Positions 22,814 to 32,223 of a stretch of DNA of 36,069 bases are shown here, in pieces. The translations under genes and the position numbers were made by a program. The notes under the pieces were generated by a model. It made no database searches. It was not told the origin of the DNA and was given only the letters and a program-made list of their open reading frames with translations. Numbering within the stretch: position 1 is the first letter of the stretch; each line of letters begins with the position of its first letter. Origin of the DNA: Clostridia bacterium (lineage in GTDB: Bacteria > Bacillota > Clostridia > Oscillospirales > Acutalibacteraceae); the NCBI GenBank assembly GCA_017554405.1, contig JAFZIK010000045.1, forward strand, positions 1-36,069, written 5' to 3'.

Positions 22814-23829
22814 TGAATTACTTTAAGAAGCATATGTTTGATAAATTCAGCCTCAGCCGTGACGATTTCGGGAAGGCGCCGGAAGAGATTACCGAAGAAG
22901 CCGCCGATATAAACGAGGACGAGCTCTTTGAGTTTGCCGAATTTGATGAGAAAAAATCGGAGATCATCGCCGCGCCGCGTTATTCTTACTGGAAATCGGT
23001 TTGGAAAACCTTTATAAGCAGCAAGTTTACAGTATTTGTAGCTATATTCGTTATACTTATCGTTCTGTTCTCCTTTATATATCCTAAGTTTTCGGATTAC
23101 GACCCCATGAACGCAAAGCACATCAACGATGCAAGCCATAAATATCTGCGTCCTTCACTCGAGCATATTTTCGGAACCGATAATATCGGCGAAGAGGTGT
23201 TCGACGTGGTATGGGCGGGCGCCCGCAACTCGCTTATCATCAGTCTTTCGGCTACGGCTATCGATATGATAATAGGCATAATCGTAGGCGCGATATGGGG
23301 CTTTTCCAAAAAAATGGATAAGTGGATGATCGAGATCTACAACGTTATTGCAAACGTGCCCTTCCTGCTTCTTGCGATGATCCTTTCCTACGTTCTCGGC
23401 GCAGGCTTCGGTCCGCTGATACTTACCATGACGGTCACCGAATGGATATTCGTTGCCTATTTCATCCGAACGCAGGTAATGATAATAAGAGACCGCGAAT
23501 ACAATCTCGCTTCCAAGTGCTTAGGGACAAGCAGCGGCGTAATGATAGTAAAGAACATTCTGCCGTATATGATATCGATAATTATGACCTATATATCAAG
23601 GCAGGTCCCGATGCTTATCTCCTATGAGGTTTTCCTTTCTTATATGGGACTCGGTCTCGGAACGCAGTATGCCTCGTTGGGGCGCACGATCTCGAGCTAT
23701 AAGTCTTATATGATGGGATATCCGCACCTGTTCTGGATACCCGTTGCGGTTCTCGCCATCATATCGATTTCTCTGTATATAGTGGGACAGAAGCTGGCTG
23801 ACGCCGCCGATCCCCGCACGCACAGATAG
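22813..23829 (+). CDS. oppC: oligopeptide ABC transporter permease (OppC type)
   Basis: 338 residues. A cytosolic N-terminal acidic extension (about 1-60) precedes a first membrane helix (about 72-97), then the OppC family motif HIFGTDNIGEEVFDVVWAGARNSL. The transmembrane domain carries the EAA loop (EYNLASKCLGTSSGVMIVKNILPYM) and ends KLADAADPRTHR, a typical OppC C-terminus. Together with OppB it forms the membrane channel. Starts on the oppB stop, so it is translationally coupled. Confidence 0.94.
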   Translation: MNYFKKHMFDKFSLSRDDFGKAPEEITEEAADINEDELFEFAEFDEKKSEIIAAPRYSYWKSVWKTFISSKFTVFVAIFVILIVLFSFIYPKFSDYDPMNAKHINDASHKYLRPSLEHIFGTDNIGEEVFDVVWAGARNSLIISLSATAIDMIIGIIVGAIWGFSKKMDKWMIEIYNVIANVPFLLLAMILSYVLGAGFGPLILTMTVTEWIFVAYFIRTQVMIIRDREYNLASKCLGTSSGVMIVKNILPYMISIIMTYISRQVPMLISYEVFLSYMGLGLGTQYASLGRTISSYKSYMMGYPHLFWIPVAVLAIISISLYIVGQKLADAADPRTHR

Positions 23830-23841
23830 GGGGTGGGTATT

Positions 23842-24915
23842 GTGGCTGATAAGAATATTATCCTGTCCGTAAAGGACGTTGAGGTAAAATTCCGCGTTCG
23901 CGAGCACTATCTTACCGCGATCAGGAACGTTTCGCTCGATCTTTACGAGGGCGAGACCTTCGCTATCGTTGGCGAATCGGGAAGCGGAAAATCGGTATTC
24001 ACCAAGACCTTTACCGGTATGCTTGAATCAAACGGCGCGATAACCAACGGTTCTATCCTTTTCCACGATACGGACCTTGCCACGCTTAAATCCGATAAGG
24101 AATGGGAAGGCATACGCGGCGCCAAGATATCCACGGTTTTCCAGGATCCTATGACCTCGCTCAACCCTATAAAAACCATAGGTTCTCAGATAGTTGAGGT
24201 AATCGAAAAGCACCAGGGTATATCGAAGGCGGAAGCAAAGAAACAGGCGATCAGTATGATGACGCGCGTCGGCATCCCCGATGCCGAAAGCCGCTTCGAT
24301 GAATACCCGTTCCAGTATTCCGGCGGTATGCGCCAGAGGATAGTTATCGCTATCGCGCTATCCTGCCACCCCGAGATACTTATCTGCGATGAGCCTACAA
24401 CGGCGCTTGACGTTACCATTCAGGCGCAGATCATAAAGCTTATACGCGATCTTCAAAAGGAGCTCGGCTTTACCACCGTATATATCACGCACGATCTCGG
24501 CGTTGTTGCCAAGGTGGCGGATAGAGTAGGCGTTATGTATGGCGGTCAGATCATCGAATACGGAACGGTTGAAGAAATATTCTACGATCCGAAACATCCG
24601 TATACCTGGGCGCTGCTTTCCTCTTTGCCGCAGCTTGGTATTAAAGGCGAGGATCTGTATTATATTACCGGAACTCCGCCCTCGTTATTCAATAAGATAA
24701 TCGGCGATTCCTTTGCGCCCAGAAACGCAAAGGCGATGAAGATCGATTTTGCAAAAGAACCGCCCTTCTTCAAGATCACGGATACCCATTACGCCAAAAC
24801 GTGGTTGCTTGATCCGCGTGCTCCGAAGCTTGAAAAGCCCGAAGCGATCAAGGATCTTCACGAGAAGATATCGAAAATGACCGGAAAGGGAGGAGCATTC
24901 TATGTCGATGAATAA
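23842..24915 (+). CDS. oppD: oligopeptide ABC transporter ATP-binding protein (OppD type)
   Basis: 357-residue ATPase. Walker A GESGSGKS near residue 45, Q-loop [14 protein letters not shown] signature YSGGMRQR, Walker [14 protein letters not shown], and switch His in ITHDLGVV. The C-terminal oligopeptide-transporter extension is present ([10 protein letters not shown]) but the usual Cys cluster is missing, so an Fe-S or Cys-dependent feature is unlikely. I place the start at the second GTG (23842) because AGGGGG precedes it at proper distance; the first GTG (23833) abuts that site. The end overlaps oppF by 14 bp. Confidence 0.93.
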   Translation: MADKNIILSVKDVEVKFRVREHYLTAIRNVSLDLYEGETFAIVGESGSGKSVFTKTFTGMLESNGAITNGSILFHDTDLATLKSDKEWEGIRGAKISTVFQDPMTSLNPIKTIGSQIVEVIEKHQGISKAEAKKQAISMMTRVGIPDAESRFDEYPFQYSGGMRQRIVIAIALSCHPEILICDEPTTALDVTIQAQIIKLIRDLQKELGFTTVYITHDLGVVAKVADRVGVMYGGQIIEYGTVEEIFYDPKHPYTWALLSSLPQLGIKGEDLYYITGTPPSLFNKIIGDSFAPRNAKAMKIDFAKEPPFFKITDTHYAKTWLLDPRAPKLEKPEAIKDLHEKISKMTGKGGAFYVDE

Positions 24916-25870
24916 CGAACGCGAAGTGATCCTTTCGGTCAAACACGTAGACGTTACGTTCGGTGATAACAAGAAAAAGCCGTTCAAGGCGGTCAAGGAC
25001 GCAAATTTTGATATCTACCGCGGCGAGACCTTCGCGCTGGTGGGTGAATCCGGAAGCGGAAAAACCACGCTTGGGCGCGCGATCATAAGGATAAATTCCT
25101 GCTCCGCCGGCGAGATAATCTTTGATGGCGAACGCATTTCCGGCAAGATATCACGTCAGCAGGATAGGAGCGTTATAAGAAATATTCAGATGATATTCCA
25201 GGATCCTGCCGCCTCGCTCAATGAGCGCGCCACGATCGAATACTGCGTTTCAGAAGGACTATACAATTTCCATTTGTATAAGAACGAGCAGGATAGGATC
25301 GCAAAGGTAGATAAGGCACTTGAGGACGTGGGACTTCTTCCCGAGCATAAATCAAGATATCCGCATGAGTTTTCCGGTGGTCAGCGCCAGCGTGTGGGTA
25401 TTGCCCGCGCGATGATAATGGAGCCGAAATTCATCATTGCCGATGAACCCATTTCCGCTCTGGACGTTTCTATCAGGGCGCAGGTCCTTAACCTTATGAA
25501 TAAGCTCAAAAAGGAAAAGAACCTCACCTATCTGTTTATCGCGCATGACCTTTCGGTCGTTCGGTTTATTGCCGACCGTATCGCGGTCATCCACCTCGGA
25601 AGAATAGTAGAGATAGCGGAATCCGAAGTTCTCTTCAAATATCCGGTGCATCCGTATACCGTTTCATTGCTGAGCGCCGTTCCTATGCCCGATCCGATCA
25701 TCGAAAAGCAGAGGGAACCGATCGTTTACACAAAAGAAGAAGACGATCCGAACGCGGCGCCCCGCGAGATGCGCGAGATACGTCCGGGGCATTTTGTATA
25801 TGCCAACGATGAGGATATGAAGATCTATCTTGACCGTCTCGAAAAAATGGAGGCATTCCACGGCGAATAA
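24902..25870 (+). CDS. oppF: oligopeptide ABC transporter ATP-binding protein (OppF type)
   Basis: 322-residue ATPase. Walker [11 protein letters not shown]-loop [16 protein letters not shown], signature [15 protein letters not shown], Walker [14 protein letters not shown], switch His in IAHDLSVV. The GGGAGGAG site lies 7 bases before the ATG at 24902, inside oppD. It should form the ATPase heterodimer with OppD. Last gene before a strong terminator. Confidence 0.94.
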   Translation: MSMNNEREVILSVKHVDVTFGDNKKKPFKAVKDANFDIYRGETFALVGESGSGKTTLGRAIIRINSCSAGEIIFDGERISGKISRQQDRSVIRNIQMIFQDPAASLNERATIEYCVSEGLYNFHLYKNEQDRIAKVDKALEDVGLLPEHKSRYPHEFSGGQRQRVGIARAMIMEPKFIIADEPISALDVSIRAQVLNLMNKLKKEKNLTYLFIAHDLSVVRFIADRIAVIHLGRIVEIAESEVLFKYPVHPYTVSLLSAVPMPDPIIEKQREPIVYTKEEDDPNAAPREMREIRPGHFVYANDEDMKIYLDRLEKMEAFHGE

Positions 25871-25890
25871 GTGGTTTGATGCTATAAGTA

Positions 25891-25924
25891 AATCCCCCGG
25901 GTCCCATAAGGGATCCGGGGGATT
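25891..25924 (+). terminator. terminator of the opp operon
   Basis: AATCCCCCGG pairs with CCGGGGGATT, and an inner GTCCC/GGGAT stem closes the ATAA loop; a T-run follows. 20 bp past the oppF stop. Confidence 0.9.
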
Positions 25925-26007
25925 TTGCAAACCGTTCTTTTGATACTTTCTTACCAAAAATACAACCGCCCCAAGGAGAAAGCAAAAAACAATGGTAAAT
26001 GAGGATC

Positions 26008-26076
26008 GCCCGGCGCAACGCGCCGGCACGCACGCGGGCTAACCGAACGTCCGCCGGAAGTTCGGCATTTTGCTTT
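26008..26076 (-). repeat. tRNA-associated hairpin repeat, copy 3 (at tRNA-Ala)
   Basis: On the minus strand: GCAAAATGCCGAAC, TTCCGGCGGAC, GTTCGG, then GCGTGCGTGCCGGCGCG...CGCGCCGG and CGATCCTC. The stem is CCGAAC/GTTCGG rather than GCGACC/GGTCGC (copy 1) or CGCAACC/GGTTGCG (copy 2), while TTCCGG-x-GGAC is kept. The last 8 bases equal the T-arm 3' half of the neighbouring tRNA-Ala (TTCGATCCTC). Confidence 0.75.
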
Positions 26077-26086
26077 TAAAAAAAGA

Positions 26087-26292
26087 ATCGGGCGTGTGCA
26101 CGAATGAAAACAAAAGTGAAATCGCGGCTTTGCCGCGGTGAAATCTTCGGGCAAAGCCCTTAGGTGAAATCGAAGTCTTCGACTTCGGTGAAATTAAATC
26201 CGTCCTACACCCCGCGAAGCGGGATTTCACCGCCGGAGGCGATTTCACCCACCGTAGGTGGATTTCACCCGTCCGCAAGGACGGATTTAGTT
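26087..26292. repeat. hairpin array with GTGAAAT/ATTTCAC spacers
   Basis: GTGAAAT occurs at 26116, 26138, 26164 and 26188; its reverse complement ATTTCAC at 26224, 26242 and 26262. Between them lie perfect hairpins with unrelated stems: CGCGGC/GCCGCG, GGGC/GCCC, CGAAGTC/GACTTCG, CCCGC/GCGGG, CGCC/GGCG, CCACC/GGTGG, CCGTCC/GGACGG. AAATCCGTCC (26195-26204) also pairs with GGACGGATTT (26279-26288), closing a multibranched structure. The first unit matches 4824-4873. Confidence 0.85.
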
Positions 26293-26293
26293 G

Positions 26294-26332
26294 AAAAGAC
26301 TCATCTTTTTGTAGACAAAAGATGAGTCTTTT
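26294..26332 (-). terminator. tRNA-Ala terminator
   Basis: A perfect 16-bp stem AAAAGACTCATCTTTT/AAAAGATGAGTCTTTT directly after the tRNA CCA on the minus strand. Confidence 0.9.
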
Positions 26333-26333
26333 C

Positions 26334-26409
26334 TGGTGGAGACGGAGAGGATCGAACTCTTGACCTCCTGAATGCCATTCAGGCGCTCTCCCAGCTGAGC
26401 TACGCCCCC
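26334..26409 (-). tRNA. tRNA-Ala (anticodon GGC)
   Basis: 76-nt cloverleaf on the minus strand: acceptor GGGGGCG with two G-U pairs to CGTCTCC, D-arm GCTCAGCTGGGAGAGC, anticodon loop ATGGCAT giving GGC, T-arm AGAGTTCGATCCTCT, discriminator A and encoded CCA. Reads GCC and GCU. Confidence 0.97.
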
Positions 26410-26420
26410 GAGCGAGTTAT

Positions 26421-26449
26421 ATAATAACACATAAATCTAAAAAAGGCAA
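26421..26449 (-). promoter_or_regulatory. promoter of tRNA-Ala
   Basis: Minus strand TTGCCT (26449-26444), 17-bp spacer, TATTAT (26426-26421), 11 bp before the tRNA 5' end. Confidence 0.75.
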
Positions 26450-26478
26450 TAAAAATTTTTAAAATTATCACATTTTTA

Positions 26479-26508
26479 TTGACATAAACGGGTTGTTTGG
26501 GTTATAAT
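26479..26508 (+). promoter_or_regulatory. promoter of rpmH-rnpA
   Basis: TTGACA, 18-bp spacer, TATAAT on the plus strand, 77 bp before rpmH. No DnaA-box cluster (TTATCCACA-type) is seen between here and tRNA-Ala. Confidence 0.85.
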
Positions 26509-26584
26509 CACATATTGATAGGTTATATATGTTGGAAAGTATCGCTATTTGTGATTTTCCGACTCTGCAAGGAGGTTAAATATA

Positions 26585-26719
26585 ATGAAACGAACATACC
26601 AGCCTAAAAAGATCCACCGTAAAAAGGAACACGGATTCTTAAAGAGAATGGCAACTTCAAACGGCAGAAAGGTTCTTGCTCGCAGGAGGGCAAAAGGAAG
26701 AAAGCAGTTAACCTACTAA
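26585..26719 (+). CDS. rpmH: 50S ribosomal protein L34
   Basis: 44 residues: starts [18 protein letters not shown] and continues [21 protein letters not shown], the nearly invariant L34 sequence. AAGGAGG lies 8 bases before the ATG. A small basic protein of the large ribosomal subunit. First gene of the rpmH-rnpA-yidD-yidC-jag cluster, followed by a hairpin that could lower readthrough into rnpA. Confidence 0.98.
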   Translation: MKRTYQPKKIHRKKEHGFLKRMATSNGRKVLARRRAKGRKQLTY

Positions 26720-26727
26720 ACTTTCGT

Positions 26728-26752
26728 AAGCCACACAAGTGTGGCTTTTCCT
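26728..26752 (+). terminator. terminator/attenuator between rpmH and rnpA
   Basis: AAGCCACAC pairs with GTGTGGCTT around AA, followed by TTCCTTTT. Since rnpA has no separate clear promoter, partial readthrough is likely, giving more L34 than RNase P protein (inference). Confidence 0.75.
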
Positions 26753-26780
26753 TTTATATGCCTTATAAAAGGAGAACTCT

Positions 26781-27119
26781 ATGAAACGGAACGATAAACT
26801 AAAGCAGAACTGGGAATTCCGCCGCCTGTATACGCGCGGCAAGTGTATCTCTGCACCGGCGTTTGTTCTTTATTACGCAAAGGGCAAAGCGGGCAGGGTG
26901 CGGCTCGGTATTACGGCGGGCAAAAAGATCGGCACCGCGGTCTCGCGCAACCGTGCAAAGCGGGTAATAACCGCGGCGTTCGATGCGATCTTGCCGGATA
27001 TAAAAAAAGGCTACGATTTTGTTGCCGTGGCGCGCGGGCGCACACCATTTTTTAAGAGCACGCGTGTGGCGGAAATGCTTTACGGTCTGCTTCGGGATAA
27101 CGGGTTGATAGATTTATGA
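26781..27119 (+). CDS. rnpA: ribonuclease P protein component
   Basis: 112 residues, the basic cofactor of the RNase P ribozyme that matures tRNA 5' ends. The family signature [17 protein letters not shown] is at about 52-68, and the N-terminal part has the usual [11 protein letters not shown] and FVLYYAKG strand. AAGGAG precedes the ATG. It overlaps yidD by 4 bases (ATGA). Confidence 0.97.
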   Translation: MKRNDKLKQNWEFRRLYTRGKCISAPAFVLYYAKGKAGRVRLGITAGKKIGTAVSRNRAKRVITAAFDAILPDIKKGYDFVAVARGRTPFFKSTRVAEMLYGLLRDNGLIDL

Positions 27120-27358
27120 AAAATCCGGTTTCATTCGTTTTAACGGGCATCATAAAACTATACCGCAAGCTGATATCCCCGCTTAAACTGCCGAGCTGCA
27201 GGTTTACCCCTACCTGCTCGCAGTATGCGATCGAGGCGATAGAGGTCCACGGCGCTTTCAAGGGGAGTTTTCTCGCAATCCGCAGGATTCTGCGCTGCAA
27301 CCCCTTTTGCAAAGGCGGTTACGATCCGGTCCCGCCCAAAAAAACAAAAAACAGATAA
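27116..27358 (+). CDS. yidD: membrane protein insertion efficiency factor YidD
   Basis: 80 residues: [12 protein letters not shown] near 13, then [24 protein letters not shown] and the late [13 protein letters not shown], the full YidD pattern with conserved cysteines. An amphipathic, membrane-associated helper of YidC. Located between rnpA and yidC as in most bacteria. Confidence 0.97.
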   Translation: MKNPVSFVLTGIIKLYRKLISPLKLPSCRFTPTCSQYAIEAIEVHGAFKGSFLAIRRILRCNPFCKGGYDPVPPKKTKNR

Positions 27359-27381
27359 AAACCCACGGGATGGTGTGATAT

Positions 27382-28350
27382 ATGTTTGATTTTATAAATG
27401 TGCCGTTCGGTTATATTTTAAGGTTTTTTGCGCAGATCTTTAACGGCAATTTTGCCGCTTCGGTTTTTGCGTTTACTTTGCTTATAAACGTTATTCTTAT
27501 ACCGCTCAGCATTAAAAGCCAGAAATCCTCGGTTTCACAGATGCGCGTAAAACCGAAGCTTGATGAGCTTAAAAAGAAATACGGCGATGACCGCCGCAGG
27601 ATGGCTGAAGAACAGCAAAAGCTCTATCAGGAAGAGGGTATATCGTTTGCGGGCGGTTGTTTGCCGCTTATTGTAAGAATGGTATTGCTGCTCAGCATTT
27701 ACTGGCTTATTCTGTCGCCGCTCACCTATATGGCGGGGGCGGAAAAGGCAACGGTCGAAAACGTTACCAATCATATGTCCGCCGAGTCAAACTCTAAAAA
27801 CAGCAATCAACTGCGGTTGGTGAAGGTTATTATTGAGGATATAAACGGCGATGAAAACGCGGTGAAAAACGCCTTTACCGATGAAAACTTTGATAGCGTC
27901 AAGGATGATTATAACTACGTTAAGGAAAAGTATAAAGAAGCGAATATCAACTTTGATCTTTTCGGTATAGATTTGACCTCGACCCCGAACTTTTCCTTTG
28001 ATATTTTCAATAAATTCGAGTGGGTATGGCTGCTGCCGATATCGGCGTTTTTAGCCCAAATGCTCACAAGCGTTGTATCGATGAGGATAAACAAGCGTAT
28101 AAACCCGGATGCCCCCACTATGGCGGGTATGCTGCTTATTATGCCTGTAATATCGCTGTTTATCGGTTTCAACTTCCCCGGCGGCGTATGCTTCTATTGG
28201 ATATGCTCATCTCTTATCGGCGGAGCCATCCAGTCGTGCGTTCAGGTATTTTACGGACCGCACAGGCTCCTGGCGCGCGAGCGTGAAAAAGAGCTTTCAA
28301 AGGTGTGCGATTTTGAGAACGGCCAGCGCAAAAAGTTTGAAACCGAATAA
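27382..28350 (+). CDS. yidC: membrane protein insertase YidC/Oxa1 (SpoIIIJ type)
   Basis: 322 residues with the five-helix YidC core. First helix about 20-40; the hydrophilic hairpin VKPKLDELKKKYGDDRRRMAEEQQKLYQEEGI (about 55-86); further helices about 95-115, 217-235, 250-268 and 275-292. The conserved Arg in the membrane groove is probably R99 (LPLIVRMVLLL). A long extracytoplasmic stretch (about 120-210) separates helices 2 and 3. Unlike Bacillus forms I see no lipobox. It inserts membrane proteins alone or with Sec. Confidence 0.95.
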   Translation: MFDFINVPFGYILRFFAQIFNGNFAASVFAFTLLINVILIPLSIKSQKSSVSQMRVKPKLDELKKKYGDDRRRMAEEQQKLYQEEGISFAGGCLPLIVRMVLLLSIYWLILSPLTYMAGAEKATVENVTNHMSAESNSKNSNQLRLVKVIIEDINGDENAVKNAFTDENFDSVKDDYNYVKEKYKEANINFDLFGIDLTSTPNFSFDIFNKFEWVWLLPISAFLAQMLTSVVSMRINKRINPDAPTMAGMLLIMPVISLFIGFNFPGGVCFYWICSSLIGGAIQSCVQVFYGPHRLLAREREKELSKVCDFENGQRKKFETE

Positions 28351-28376
28351 CATATTATTTTTAAGGAGGACTTTTC

Positions 28377-29327
28377 TTGATTAAGGAAGCAGTGGGCTTC
28401 GGCGAAACGGTAGATGCAGCTAAAGAAGACGCTATGCTTGCACTCGGCGCTACTGCCGAGGATGACGTTCAGATCGAGATTCTCGAAATGCCCAAGAAAA
28501 AGGTGCTTGGGATGTTCGGCGGTTCCCGCGCAAAGGTGCGCGTTTTTATAGAACTGCCCGATAAAATTGAAAAAGCACAGCCGAAGACCCGGAAAGAAAA
28601 CAAAAAGAAAGAAAAAAATCAACCAAAGGCAGAACCCAAAAAAGAAGAACAGAAAAAAAGCGAACAAGACAAACCGGCGGAAAAACCGGCCGAGCCGGAA
28701 TACGGTCCCGCGGTGGAAGCGGATAAGATCCCGGCTGATTCAAAGGCGGGCAAAGCAGTTGCCTATTTAAAGGGCGTTCTCGCAGGCTTCGGTTACGAAA
28801 ACTTTGCCGTGACCGTAGCCGAAAAAGAAAACGGAGCGCTTATTTCGCTTGAGGGCGAGGACCTCGGCGTTATTATCGGCAGGCGCGGCGAAACGCTTGA
28901 GGCGCTGCAGACCCTCGTTTCCCTTGCGGCAAACAAGGGCGGCGGATTCTATAGGGTAAGCATCAATATCGGCGATTACCGCGAAAAGCGCGAGCAGGCG
29001 CTTAAAGCTCTTGCCGAAAAGATCGCCGCTCAGGTGCTTTCTACCGGCAGAAACCGCGTGCTCGAGCCGATGAGCCCGTATGAGCGAAGGATAATCCACA
29101 CCGCCATTCAGCAGGTAAATGGCGTTACGTCCGATTCCGTAGGCGAAGGCGAAAACCGCCGCGTTGTGATACACCAGGAGGGCAAAAGGTTTGATGCCGA
29201 GCGTTCAGGCAGGCGTCCCCGCGGCAGAGGGCGCGAACGCAGGCCTTCAAACACCGTGACCGCGGCGCCTACCCGTGAACCGATGAAGGATAGCGACGTT
29301 CCGCTTTACGGCAAAATCGAAAAATAA
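28377..29327 (+). CDS. jag: Jag/KhpB RNA-binding protein
   Basis: 316 residues starting with TTG behind AAGGAGGA. The Jag-N domain (about 1-52) contains KEAVGFGETVDAAKEDAMLALGA and KKKVLGMFGG. A lysine/glutamate-rich linker follows (about 60-105). The KH domain (about 125-205) has IIGRRGETLEALQTL, and the R3H domain (about 205-265) has EPMSPYERRIIHTAIQ. An Arg-rich tail ends the protein. Jag/KhpB binds RNA and affects cell-envelope growth in several Firmicutes. Last gene of the cluster. Confidence 0.95.
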   Translation: MIKEAVGFGETVDAAKEDAMLALGATAEDDVQIEILEMPKKKVLGMFGGSRAKVRVFIELPDKIEKAQPKTRKENKKKEKNQPKAEPKKEEQKKSEQDKPAEKPAEPEYGPAVEADKIPADSKAGKAVAYLKGVLAGFGYENFAVTVAEKENGALISLEGEDLGVIIGRRGETLEALQTLVSLAANKGGGFYRVSINIGDYREKREQALKALAEKIAAQVLSTGRNRVLEPMSPYERRIIHTAIQQVNGVTSDSVGEGENRRVVIHQEGKRFDAERSGRRPRGRGRERRPSNTVTAAPTREPMKDSDVPLYGKIEK

Positions 29328-29333
29328 ACGTGT

Positions 29334-29365
29334 TACCGGGCATCACACGATGCCCGGTATTTTTA
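29334..29365 (+). terminator. terminator after jag
   Basis: TACCGGGCATC pairs with GATGCCCGGTA around ACAC, then TTTTTAT. Confidence 0.92.
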
Positions 29366-29387
29366 TATGCCCGTTGATACAAATTTC

Positions 29388-29416
29388 TTGACCGCGTGGC
29401 AATAATCCGATATAAT
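29388..29416 (+). promoter_or_regulatory. promoter of the LRR-dockerin gene
   Basis: TTGACC, 17-bp spacer, TATAAT; about 28 bp before the ATG. Confidence 0.85.
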
Positions 29417-29444
29417 AACAGTATACAAAGATGAGAGGTGCAGT

Positions 29445-30617
29445 ATGAGAAAAATCTTCAAAACGCTTTCATTCGCGTTATCGGTAATGATCGCCGCAAG
29501 CTGTTTTTCCTTGTTCGGCGCGGTTATCAGCGCGGAGCAGAGCGATATTTTTATATACAGAGTTGAAGGCGACGTCTCGGTTTTAACGGGACTTGACAGC
29601 GCCGCTTCGGGCGATATAGTGGTTCCCGATACGCTTGGCGGCAAAGAGGTTGTTATGGTGGACGGTGCTTTTAATTTCAACAGCAAAGTGACCTCTGTTG
29701 TTTTACCTGACGATATAGAGGTAATAACCAAAGAATCATTCGCGTATTGCACTAACCTCAAAAGCATTAAGTTGCCGGAGAACCTCAAAAAAATCGGCGA
29801 GGCGGCGTTTTCGGGCTGCACTTCGCTTACCGGGGTAGTTATGCCCGACAGCGTTACCGAGATAGGCGAGTATGCTTTTGCCTGGTGTGAGAAAATGACT
29901 TCGGTCACGCTTTCAGAGAATTTAACGTGGATAAGCAGAGGCGCCTTCTCGGGGTGTCTGCAGCTTGCCGATATATCTATGCCCGAGAAGGTAAGCTACA
30001 TTGGGCAGGACGCCTTTTCGGATACGGCTTATTGCAGCAACGAAAGCAACTGGGATAACAACGTTCTTTATGTCGGGAAACATCTTTTGAAGGCAAGGAC
30101 GGGGCTTTCCGGTCGCTGTGAGGTGAGAAGCGATACAAAGTCGATCACCGATTATGCTTTCAGCGGTTGCACTATGCTTAAAGAGCTTGTAATATATTTG
30201 CCGACGAAAAGAATAGGTCAGAGCATTGCGTTTAATTGCACAAGTCTCACCGATATATATTATGCCGGCACCGTTGCCGACAGGAAAAAGATGATAATCG
30301 GCAAAAGCAACAGCAGTTTTACCGATAGACCCACCTGGCACTATGAGTATGATCCGGACGTTAAGGAATACGCGCCCGGCGATATAAACGGCGATGAACT
30401 TGTGAACAACAAGGATGCTTTGCGGCTTTTCAAATACCTTTCCGATTGGGGCGTTGAAGTGCAGGCGGACGTGCTTGACGTGAACGGCGATACGGTAGTA
30501 AATAATAAGGACCTGACGCGCCTGTTTCAATATCTTTCCGGTTGGGATGTCAAAATATATTCAAAGAATATTTGCCCTTATGAAGGCGGGGACTACGGCC
30601 CGGTGATCGGCTTTTGA
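29445..30617 (+). CDS. secreted BspA-type leucine-rich-repeat protein with a dockerin domain
   Basis: 390 residues. Signal peptide about 1-29 (ending GAVISA). Five or six BspA-type leucine-rich repeats (about 50-290), with units such as VTEIGEYAFAWCEKMTSVTL and ITDYAFSGCTMLKELVI. A type I dockerin-like domain follows (about 308-365): GDINGDELVNNKDALRLFKYL and LDVNGDTVVNNKDLTRLFQYL, both with the Asp/Asn pattern of calcium-binding loops. A short tail ends the protein. Dockerins bind cohesins, so it may join a cellulosome-like complex or a scaffold on the cell; no cohesin is in the window. Single-gene unit with its own promoter and terminator. Confidence 0.92.
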   Translation: MRKIFKTLSFALSVMIAASCFSLFGAVISAEQSDIFIYRVEGDVSVLTGLDSAASGDIVVPDTLGGKEVVMVDGAFNFNSKVTSVVLPDDIEVITKESFAYCTNLKSIKLPENLKKIGEAAFSGCTSLTGVVMPDSVTEIGEYAFAWCEKMTSVTLSENLTWISRGAFSGCLQLADISMPEKVSYIGQDAFSDTAYCSNESNWDNNVLYVGKHLLKARTGLSGRCEVRSDTKSITDYAFSGCTMLKELVIYLPTKRIGQSIAFNCTSLTDIYYAGTVADRKKMIIGKSNSSFTDRPTWHYEYDPDVKEYAPGDINGDELVNNKDALRLFKYLSDWGVEVQADVLDVNGDTVVNNKDLTRLFQYLSGWDVKIYSKNICPYEGGDYGPVIGF

Positions 30618-30632
30618 TCAAGAAACTTTACG

Positions 30633-30675
30633 CGATCCGGCGCATTTCTGTGCGAAATGCGCCGGATCGTTTTAT
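30633..30675 (+). terminator. terminator of the LRR-dockerin gene
   Basis: A 16-bp perfect stem CGATCCGGCGCATTTC/GAAATGCGCCGGATCG with a 5-base loop, then TTTTATT. Confidence 0.93.
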
Positions 30676-30682
30676 TATGTCC

Positions 30683-30711
30683 TTGAATGTCGTATAAAAC
30701 CTCCGTAATAT
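30683..30711 (+). promoter_or_regulatory. possible promoter of the collagen-repeat protein gene
   Basis: TTGAAT, 17-bp spacer, TAATAT. The -10 box is only fair. Confidence 0.5.
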
Positions 30712-30744
30712 ACTCACGGCTGTGCAAAGCAGGGAGGTGAAAAT

Positions 30745-32082
<1,338 letters not shown>

Positions 32083-32095
32083 TAACCTTTATGAC

Positions 32096-32131
32096 AGTGT
32101 ATCTTCAGACAGAAGATACACTATCTTTTTT
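32096..32131 (+). terminator. terminator after the collagen-repeat gene
   Basis: AGTGTATCTTC pairs with GAAGATACACT around AGACA, then a run of Ts. Confidence 0.92.
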
Positions 32132-32133
32132 GG

Positions 32134-32162
32134 TTGACTACCTTTTTGCTTTGTGGTATACT
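32134..32162 (+). promoter_or_regulatory. promoter of the capG operon
   Basis: TTGACT, 17-bp spacer, TATACT, immediately after the preceding terminator; it would drive the three sugar-nucleotide genes. Confidence 0.8.
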
Positions 32163-32223
32163 TTATAAGTAATATTATGCTTTAATGACAGTGGGCATAA
32201 AAAAAGAAATGGAGAACGCGGAT

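Larger units (their letters stand above)
25925..26333. other. noncoding region between opp and tRNA-Ala
   Basis: No gene is seen in 400 bp. It holds hairpin repeat copy 3, the GTGAAAT hairpin array and the tRNA-Ala terminator. Open frames here arise from the palindromes. Confidence 0.8.

Noticed and set aside
26087-26292. CRISPR-like array
   Set aside because: The short constant units flip orientation and the intervening sequences are self-complementary hairpins; no cas genes are near.
26410-26584. Origin of replication upstream of rpmH
   Set aside because: No dnaA gene and no cluster of DnaA boxes; the A/T-rich bases are explained by two promoters.
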